Assembly: GCA_900754285.1 (NCBI GenBank)
Contig: CAAECB010000049.1
Coordinates: 1-11,222, forward strand
DNA from: Clostridia bacterium
GTDB taxonomy: Bacteria; Bacillota; Clostridia; TANB77; CAG-508
Direction of reading: 5' to 3'
DNA: 11,222 nucleotides
Part shown: positions 6,671-11,222 of the stretch, one piece after another
Layout: the number at the start of each line of letters is the position of its first letter
Numbering within the stretch: the stretch's first letter is position 1
Position numbers and translations under genes: made by a program
Notes under the pieces: model-generated
Databases searched by the model: none
What the model was told of the DNA's origin: nothing
The model's input: only the letters and a program-made list of their open reading frames with translations

Positions 6671-7150
6671 ATGGCAAAAAGAAAGAAAAACAGAGAAGAA
6701 AGAAATTGGTATGACATCGAATGGAGCGAGGGAGATATAAAAGCTCAAAAAGTAGATTCAAGAGAAGAAATTTACTTTTTAGCATTGAAAGGCAATCCGT
6801 TAGTAGTCCGGACAATGGATGCAGGTGATTTAGAAGCGGTATTCAAAGAATACCAAAAAAAGATGAGTACACGTGCAAAAGAAATAAGAAAATTAAGAAA
6901 AAGTGTAGCTCAAGGAACTGCAGCAATAATAGAAATTGCAGAAGAATGGACAACAGAATCTACAGCTCTTGAAATCGCAACAGAGCGCAGAGTTATTGCA
7001 GGTATAGGGCAATTGGAAGGCATAAAAGTACAATGTAGTCTAATTGATAGATATACTCCATACATAGGATTTTTAAAAGAACTTATAAACTATATAGGGA
7101 TAATAGAATCAAAAGGACAAATGCCTATCCTCGCAACAGCAAATTTTTAA
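6671..7150 (+). CDS. Unrecognised 159-residue cytosolic protein
   Basis: I do not recognise a family. The N-terminus is very basic (AKRKKNREER), followed by an Asp/Trp-containing stretch (NWYDIEWSEGD, 12-22). A charged, probably alpha-helical region lies at about 55-85 and includes KEIRKLRKS. The remainder is mixed, with a hydrophobic C-terminal third. No signal peptide, membrane segment or cysteine pair is seen (one Cys near 122). The ATG at 6671 follows AGGAGGA (6656-6662) with an 8-nt spacer. The gene has its own promoter and is closed by two terminators, so it stands alone. Codons include CGT, CGC, CCG, CGG and GCG, which the neighbours hardly use; this hints at high expression or separate ancestry. 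The basic start could bind nucleic acid, but nothing proves it. Confidence 0.78.
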   Translation: MAKRKKNREERNWYDIEWSEGDIKAQKVDSREEIYFLALKGNPLVVRTMDAGDLEAVFKEYQKKMSTRAKEIRKLRKSVAQGTAAIIEIAEEWTTESTALEIATERRVIAGIGQLEGIKVQCSLIDRYTPYIGFLKELINYIGIIESKGQMPILATANF

Positions 7151-7156
7151 CTCCAC

Positions 7157-7184
7157 AAAAAGCTCGGATAATTCCGAGCTTTTT
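7157..7184 (+). terminator. Strong intrinsic terminator after the 159-residue gene
   Basis: A perfect 12-bp stem, AAAAAGCTCGGA (7157-7168) with TCCGAGCTTTTT (7173-7184), encloses a TAAT loop. It has a GC-rich core and an A/T-run base typical of a bidirectional terminator. It starts six bases after the stop. Confidence 0.88.
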
Positions 7185-7189
7185 GCACT

Positions 7190-7268
7190 AAAAAGAACCT
7201 TATCAAAAAGAACTGAACCTAAATAAATATCAAAAGTAGGACCAGTTCAAATAAGGTTCTTTTTTTTT
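7190..7268 (+). terminator. Second, long hairpin terminator
   Basis: The outer 14-bp stem is perfect: AAAAAGAACCTTAT (7190-7203) with ATAAGGTTCTTTTT (7251-7264), ending in a run of nine T (7260-7268). Inside it, GAACTG (7210-7215) pairs with CAGTTC (7243-7248), and CCT (7218-7220) with AGG (7238-7240). The hairpin is much longer than a normal terminator and directly follows another one. It may be the 3' end of a small RNA or the remnant of an inverted-repeat element. Confidence 0.65.
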
Positions 7269-7331
7269 GCATATAGGTACACTTTTAGTATGTTCTATAA
7301 ATAAATCAAATATGATAAAATACACTTAATA

Positions 7332-7374
7332 TTTTTGGTATAAAAATAATTTTCAAAACTTTTTATACCAAAAA
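7332..7374 (+). repeat. 15-bp perfect inverted repeat in the leader
   Basis: TTTTTGGTATAAAAA (7332-7346) and TTTTTATACCAAAAA (7360-7374) are perfect reverse complements around a 13-nt loop. Part of the right arm, ACTTTTTATA (7358-7367), can instead pair with TATAAAAAGT (7382-7391), so the two hairpins exclude each other. Such a layout could switch transcription or translation, but AT-rich sequence makes chance pairing easier. Confidence 0.5.
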
Positions 7375-7417
7375 AAGTTTTTATAAAAAGTGATAAAAAA
7401 CACAAATATCAAAAAAA

Positions 7418-7542
7418 TTTTCTATTCAAAGACAGTTAATTTTTAAACTTTATTAAAAAGATATACTTAAATTTATAGCATATACCAACAAAAAATGCAA
7501 TGTTAAAAGATGGAAAAAGTTTTAAAAATACTGAATAGAAAA
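7418..7542 (+). repeat. 11-bp inverted repeat enclosing 103 nt
   Basis: TTTTCTATTCA (7418-7428) and TGAATAGAAAA (7532-7542) are perfect reverse complements. If transcribed they would close a domain of about 125 nt. The interior shows only weak AT-rich pairing. Confidence 0.35.
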
Positions 7543-7590
7543 ACGTAAAACAGTTAATACTGTAAGTAAATTAGGATTTAGACTTTTTTG

Positions 7591-7607
7591 TTAAGTTTAA
7601 AACTTAA
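7591..7607. repeat. Palindrome just upstream of the ribosome site
   Basis: TTAAGTTT (7591-7598) and AAACTTAA (7600-7607) flank a single A. The centre is about 35 bp before the ATG. As DNA it could be an operator; as RNA the one-base centre would have to open into a larger loop. Confidence 0.35.
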
Positions 7608-7634
7608 TAAAAAAACGAAGGAGGAATCTAAAAA

Positions 7635-8942
7635 ATGAAAATAAGAAGAAAAAGAGAAACAGGAATCACACTAATAGCATTAGTGATAAGTATAATAGTA
7701 CTTTTAATACTAGCAGGAGTGACAATAGCAGCCTTAAGTGGAGATAACGGAATAGTAACCAGAGCAAAGGAAGCAAAAGAGAAAACAGAGCAAGCTCAAC
7801 AAGACGAAGAAGAGACTTTATCAAATATGGAAGGTATATTAGAAAGCTTAAAATTTGAAAATGTAAATACAGTAGACACAAATCCAGCAGGAGCAATGCC
7901 ATCTGATATAGAAGTATTAGAAAATAATGCAAATAAAGGAATAGTAATAAAAGATAAAAACGAGAATGAGTGGGTTTGGGTAGAGGTACCAAAAACAACA
8001 GTATTTTCAGGACTAACACTAGATACAACAAAAGAATTAACAGAGCAGAATTATAATGATATAAGAGATAAATTAATAGACTATGTAGGAGTATATAGAA
8101 ATGGTTCAGTAAAACAAAACAACAACGATTGGAAAGATAAATGGTTTGCTAGAGACGGAGAAACATTAATAACAGCAAGTACAGAGAATTTAACAGAAGA
8201 ACAAAAAGCATTAAATAATGGATGTGGACTAACATATGAGGAATATAAAGAAACATATCAAAAAATGCTAAAAAGTATATACACATATGGGGGATTTTGG
8301 ATAGGAAGATATGAAGCAGGAATAGAAGGAAGCAGAGATGATGTAACAAAAGCAAGAACATTACACACAGATATAGAAATAGGAACAGCACCAAAAGCAA
8401 TAAGTCAAAAAGATGCAATACCATATAACTTTATATATTGCAGTGAAGCACAAGCATTAGCACAAGAAATGACACCAAATAGCAATTATACAAGTGGATT
8501 AATGTTTGGACTACAGTGGGACTTAATATGTAAGTTTTTAGAAGTAAAAAACACAGTACCAATAACTGAAATAAATGCAAATAGTGGAAACTGGGGAATT
8601 TTTATTGATGTAACGAGAACAATAACAAGTGTAAAAGCAAAGCAAATAACAGATAACCAAAGTACATGGACATCAATAACTGGAACAAAAGCAGCAAGTG
8701 CAGTGTTATTAACAACAGGAGCATCAGAAGAAACAAAGAAAATGAATATATATGATTTAGCAGGAAATGAATTAGAATGGACATTAGAACATGCCACTTC
8801 AAGAGGTACAGTACCTTGTGCACATAGAGGCGGAAATTATCGTGAACCAAGTAATACGTATCCAGTATCAGTACGAGACGATAATAATATAAAAGATAAT
8901 TCTAATTTTATTGGCTTTCGTCAAACTTTTTATAAAAATTAA
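7635..8942 (+). CDS. Pilin-like protein with FGE/C-type-lectin domain and DGR-like variable C-terminus
   Basis: The 435-residue product starts at ATG 7635 behind AAGGAGGA (7618-7625). Residues 1-38 resemble a type IV prepilin: a basic leader ending in Gly10, then ITLIALVISIIVLLILAG. The usual Glu at mature position 5 is Ala. A charged coiled-coil-like stretch (43-72) follows. Residues 112-435 resemble the formylglycine-generating-enzyme/sulfatase-modifying fold: WVWVEVPKTTVF (113-124), GGFWIGRYEAGIEGS (219-233), IYDLAGNELEW (372-382), HRGGNY (397-402) and IGFR (426-429). I see no FGE active-site cysteine pair, so binding rather than catalysis is likely. This fold is the standard DGR display scaffold, and the C-terminal tail behaves as a variable region (8817-8921). 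A paralogue follows 25 nt downstream. The protein is probably surface-exposed or pilus-associated; its ligand is unknown. Confidence 0.85.
   Translation: MKIRRKRETGITLIALVISIIVLLILAGVTIAALSGDNGIVTRAKEAKEKTEQAQQDEEETLSNMEGILESLKFENVNTVDTNPAGAMPSDIEVLENNANKGIVIKDKNENEWVWVEVPKTTVFSGLTLDTTKELTEQNYNDIRDKLIDYVGVYRNGSVKQNNNDWKDKWFARDGETLITASTENLTEEQKALNNGCGLTYEEYKETYQKMLKSIYTYGGFWIGRYEAGIEGSRDDVTKARTLHTDIEIGTAPKAISQKDAIPYNFIYCSEAQALAQEMTPNSNYTSGLMFGLQWDLICKFLEVKNTVPITEINANSGNWGIFIDVTRTITSVKAKQITDNQSTWTSITGTKAASAVLLTTGASEETKKMNIYDLAGNELEWTLEHATSRGTVPCAHRGGNYREPSNTYPVSVRDDNNIKDNSNFIGFRQTFYKN
8817..8921 (+). other. Putative DGR variable region of the first paralogue
   Basis: It spans Cys395 to Arg429, ending in the IGFR element. 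Arg codons switch from AGA, used almost everywhere else in the gene, to CGT, CGA and CGT, and codons ending in T or C become common. It aligns without gaps to 10089-10193; most differences involve an A in one copy. In the last ten codons before GGC TTT CGT, every differing pair has the form NNT/NNT. No template repeat is in the window for confirmation. Confidence 0.68.
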
Positions 8943-8967
8943 AGAGAAAAAAATAAAAGGAGAAAAG

Positions 8968-10214
8968 ATGAAAATAGAAAATAATATAAAAGAAAAATCT
9001 CCCCAAGCTAAAGGAATAACACTAATAGCACTAGTACTAAGTATATAGTATTACTAATTTTAGCAGGAGTGACAATAGCAGCATTAAGTGGAGATAACGG
9101 AATATTAACCAGAGCAAAAGAAGCAAAAGAGAAAACAGAGCAAGCGCAAAAAGATGAAGAAAAAACAATATCAAATATGGAAAATATATTAGGAGTGTAT
9201 AATTTTAAAAATGTAAATACAGCAGATACAAATCCAGCAGAAGTAGTGCAAGAAAATTCAATAGTTTTAGAAGATGATGCAGATAAAGGAATAGTAATAA
9301 AAGACAAAAACGAGAATGAATGGGTATGGGTAGAAGTACCAAAAACAACAGTATTTGCAGATTTAACAATAGATACAACACAAGAATTAACAGAGCAAAA
9401 TTATACAGATATAAAAAATAAATTAATAACATATGCAGGAGTATATAGAAATGGTTCTGATTCTCAAACTAGAAGTGATTGGACAGATAAATGGTATGAA
9501 GGATGTGGACTAACACCAGAAGAATATGCAAAATTGTATCAAAGAATGTTAAAAAGTGTATATACTTATGGTGGATTTTGGATAGGAAGATATGAAGCTG
9601 GAATAGAAGGAAGCATAGAAGATGTATCAAAAGCCAGAACAGAACATACAGATATAAAAATAGGAAAATCACCAAAAGCAATAAGTCAAAAAGATGCGAT
9701 ACCATATAACTATGTATATTGTAGTGAAGCACAAGCATTAGCAAAAGAAATGACACCCAATAGTACTTATACCAGTAGTTTAATGTTTGGAATACAATAT
9801 GATTTAGTTTTTAAATTTTTAGAAGTAAAATCAACATTAACAATAGAAGACATTAATTCAAACAGTAGTATATGGGGAAATTATGACAATGTAACAAGAA
9901 CAATAACAAGTAACAAAGCAAAACAAAGAGGAACACCATGGACAGCAATAACAGGAACAAAACCAGCAGGTGCAGTGTTATTAACAACAGGAGCATCAGA
10001 AGAAACTAATAAAATGAATATTTATGACTTTGCAGGAAATGAATATGAATGGACATTAGAACATTCTACTATTAATGAAGGTAATCCTTGTGCACGTAGA
10101 GGAGAAAGTTACAATAGTGATGGAACTAAATATTCACCAGCTGATAGAGGAGTTGATAGTATAAAAAATTATCATTCTAGTATTAGCTTTCGTACAACAC
10201 TTTATGGCGATTAA
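8968..10214 (+). pseudogene. Second pilin-lectin paralogue, frameshifted in its membrane segment
   Basis: An ATG at 8968 with AAAGGAG (8956-8962) opens a frame of 26 codons that reaches TAG at 9046, inside the hydrophobic segment. Adding one A beside 9045-9047 restores IVLLILAG-type sequence and joins it to the frame running to 10214, giving about 415 residues. The downstream frame could start at GTG 9069 but would lack the leader and half the membrane segment, and no ribosome site is there. The body closely parallels the first paralogue: the coiled-coil stretch, WVWVEVPKTTVF, GGFWIGRYEAGIEGS, AISQKDAIPYN, YDFAGNEYEW and a C-terminal SFR. It lacks about 24 residues present in the first copy near 171-195. 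The rest of the frame is intact, so the lesion is recent or an assembly error. Its variable region is at 10089-10193. Confidence 0.82.
10089..10193 (+). other. Putative DGR variable region of the second paralogue
   Basis: This is the counterpart of 8817-8921: same length, same flanks (TGT GCA at the 5' end, TTT CGT at the 3' end) and same distance to the stop. By my count about 40 of 105 bases differ between the two, and in about 32 of these one copy has A. Codons ATA AAA, ATT and TTT CGT are unchanged between scattered NNT codons. Arg uses CGT twice here, against AGA elsewhere. Confidence 0.66.
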
Positions 10215-10225
10215 AATAATAGAAA

Positions 10226-10233
10226 TTGTCGAA
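10226..10233 (+). promoter_or_regulatory. Spo0A-box-like site upstream of the AAA gene promoter
   Basis: TTGTCGAA matches the Spo0A box exactly and lies 19 bp upstream of the -35 box, a position compatible with activation. It is the reverse complement of the site at 2609-2616. An 8-bp match alone is weak support. Confidence 0.38.
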
Positions 10234-10252
10234 AAATGTAGAAATAAAAACA

Positions 10253-10281
10253 TTGTCAAAATCCAAAAAATATAGTACAAT
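10253..10281 (+). promoter_or_regulatory. Sigma-A promoter of the AAA-ATPase-like gene
   Basis: A -35 box TTGTCA (10253-10258) and a -10 box TACAAT (10276-10281) are 17 bp apart. Transcription would start near 10288, just ahead of the ribosome site GAGGAG at 10297-10302. No terminator is evident between the lectin gene stop at 10214 and this promoter. Confidence 0.72.
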
Positions 10282-10306
10282 GGAAGCATCAAGAACGAGG
10301 AGTGTG

Positions 10307-11222
10307 ATGTATATGTATGGAATAGGAATAGGACAAAGTGATTTTAAAGCATTAAGAATAAGAAAAAATTATTATATAGACAAAACAATGTATATAAAAG
10401 ATGTAATTGATAATGAAGCATCAGTATTATTGGTAACAAGACCAAGAAGATTTGGAAAAACGTTAAACATGAGTATGCTAAAATACTACTTTGACTGCAC
10501 CAAAAAAGACAGTAAAGAATTGTTTGAAGGTTTAAAAATAATGGAACAAGAAGAAAAATACACATCAAAATTAGGCTATTATCCATGTATATACTTAACA
10601 CTAAAAGATGCAGGACTAATAAGTTATGAAATGATGATAATGCAACTAAAAACAATAATGATGGAATTATATTACGAAAATAGATATTTATTAGAAGAAG
10701 CAGAAATGGCACCAGGAGAAAGAAATTTATTTAACAAGATATTAGCAGCAGAAGCAAATGAAGTAGAGTTAATAAACAGTATAAAAATATTGTCTAAAAT
10801 ACTATCAAATTATTACAATAAGCCAGTAATGTTATTCTTAGACGAATATGATGTACCATTACAAGCAGCATATACAAATGATTATTACGAAAAAGGAATA
10901 GCATTTTTTAAGACATTCTATGGTACAACATTTAAAGACAACCCATACCTAGAAAAGACAGTATTAACAGGAGTATCAAGGGTAGCAAAAGAAAGTATAT
11001 TTAGTGGAGCAAATAACTTTGATGTATATACAGTGTTAGATGATGAATTTAGTGATGACTTTGGAATAACAGAAAAAGAAATGGATAAAGTAATAAAGGA
11101 TTTTAAAGTACAAGATGAAAAAGAAGAAATAAAAAAATGGTATGATGGATATACAATAGGAAACACAGAGGGAATATACAATCCATGGAGTATATTAAAT
11201 TATTTAAAAAGAAGAGAATTAA
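10307..11222 (+). CDS. AAA-ATPase-like protein, 3' end outside the window
   Basis: The frame is open for 305 residues and continues beyond the window. It matches the AAA-ATPase-like family (Pfam AAA-ATPase_like, usually paired with a C-terminal PD-(D/E)XK nuclease-like domain). Typical elements are an N-terminal YYIDKTMYI segment (22-30), Walker A in LLVTRPRRFGKTLN (41-54, Lys51 and Thr52), Walker B MLFLDEYDVP (175-184), and KKWYDGYTIGNTEGIYNPWSI near the end, here split as KKWYDGYTIG and IYNPWSI. Full-length members are about 500-580 residues, so a nuclease-like domain would lie past the edge. The ATG at 10307 is 4 nt after GAGGAG; the in-frame ATG at 10313 has better spacing (10 nt), so the start is uncertain by two codons. 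These genes are often present in many copies in gut Clostridia and Bacteroidetes; cellular role unknown. Confidence 0.88.
   Translation, partial: MYMYGIGIGQSDFKALRIRKNYYIDKTMYIKDVIDNEASVLLVTRPRRFGKTLNMSMLKYYFDCTKKDSKELFEGLKIMEQEEKYTSKLGYYPCIYLTLKDAGLISYEMMIMQLKTIMMELYYENRYLLEEAEMAPGERNLFNKILAAEANEVELINSIKILSKILSNYYNKPVMLFLDEYDVPLQAAYTNDYYEKGIAFFKTFYGTTFKDNPYLEKTVLTGVSRVAKESIFSGANNFDVYTVLDDEFSDDFGITEKEMDKVIKDFKVQDEKEEIKKWYDGYTIGNTEGIYNPWSILNYLKRREL

Larger units (their letters stand above)
7270..7634 (+). promoter_or_regulatory. Long AT-rich non-coding leader before the pilin-lectin genes
   Basis: I see no gene in these 365 bases. The only candidate small frame (ATG at 7511, 12 codons) lacks a ribosome site. 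There is no confident promoter; the best is TTGCAT (7267-7272) with TATGTT (7289-7294), 16 bp apart and weak. The stretch is full of inverted repeats: 7332-7346 with 7360-7374, 7358-7367 with 7382-7391, 7418-7428 with 7532-7542, ACAGT (7550-7554) with ACTGT (7559-7563), and 7591-7598 with 7600-7607. No known riboswitch core was recognised. It ends with the ribosome site AAGGAGGA (7618-7625). Confidence 0.5.

Noticed and set aside
7511..7549. A small frame (MEKVLKILNRKT) in the long leader
   Set aside because: It is only 12 codons, has no ribosome site, and sits in low-complexity AT-rich sequence.
7270..7634. A known riboswitch (c-di-GMP or c-di-AMP) in the leader
   Set aside because: The conserved GC-containing cores of these riboswitches are not present; only AT-rich inverted repeats are visible.
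7635..10214. Genuine formylglycine-generating (sulfatase-activating) enzymes
   Set aside because: The fold-level motifs fit, but I see no catalytic cysteine pair and no sulfatase gene nearby. The pilin-like anchor and variable tail fit a binding protein better.
1..11222. CRISPR array, tRNA or rRNA genes, insertion sequences, prophage genes
   Set aside because: No regularly spaced repeats, cloverleaf-like segments, transposase or integrase frames, or phage structural genes were seen on either strand.
10307..11222. The AAA-ATPase-like gene as a component of a defence system or of the lectin system
   Set aside because: It has its own promoter, belongs to a family commonly scattered as single genes, and nothing in the sequence links it to its neighbours.

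Overview
The window is AT-rich, and every gene I can support is on the + strand. The coding strand is strongly enriched in A: ATA is the usual Ile codon, AGA the usual Arg codon and GGA the usual Gly codon. TTG starts, strong AGGAGG-type ribosome sites, a radA-disA pair and Spo0A-box-like sites all point to an anaerobic Firmicute of the class Clostridia, probably a small-genome uncultured gut lineage. That placement is inference from composition and gene content. The standard code fits: Trp is TGG, and TGA occurs in a gene only where the frame is broken.

Positions 1-6470 are mostly core genes. An actin-like MreB/Mbl gene (185-1189) has its own sigma-A promoter. It is followed by the tRNA methylthiotransferase mtaB (1261-2556), then an unrecognised 109-residue protein carrying three copies of an F-L-x-Q-E-[IV]-x-[WF]-x-K motif (2718-3047). 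Next come radA (3149-4508, broken by one extra base), disA (4538-5620), which makes cyclic di-AMP, and a membrane-anchored cyclophilin-type prolyl isomerase (5675-6466). The radA-disA order is the conserved Gram-positive DNA-repair and c-di-AMP pair.

Positions 6470-7634 hold a self-contained unit: a promoter, an unrecognised 159-residue gene with less A-biased codons, and two strong hairpin terminators. After it lies an unusually long (about 365 nt) non-coding leader full of inverted repeats.

Positions 7635-10214 are the most interesting part. Two tandem paralogues each join a type IV pilin-like N-terminus to a formylglycine-generating-enzyme/C-type-lectin-like domain. Their last 35 or so codons look like variable regions of a diversity-generating retroelement (DGR). 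Over the final stretch every differing codon pair has the form NNT/NNT: third bases are fixed while first and second bases scatter, as expected from mutagenesis of template AAT codons. No reverse transcriptase or template repeat is in the window, so these would be targets served from elsewhere. The second paralogue has a one-base deletion inside its membrane segment, leaving one intact and one broken copy.

The window ends inside an AAA-ATPase-like gene (10307 onward) with its own well-formed promoter.
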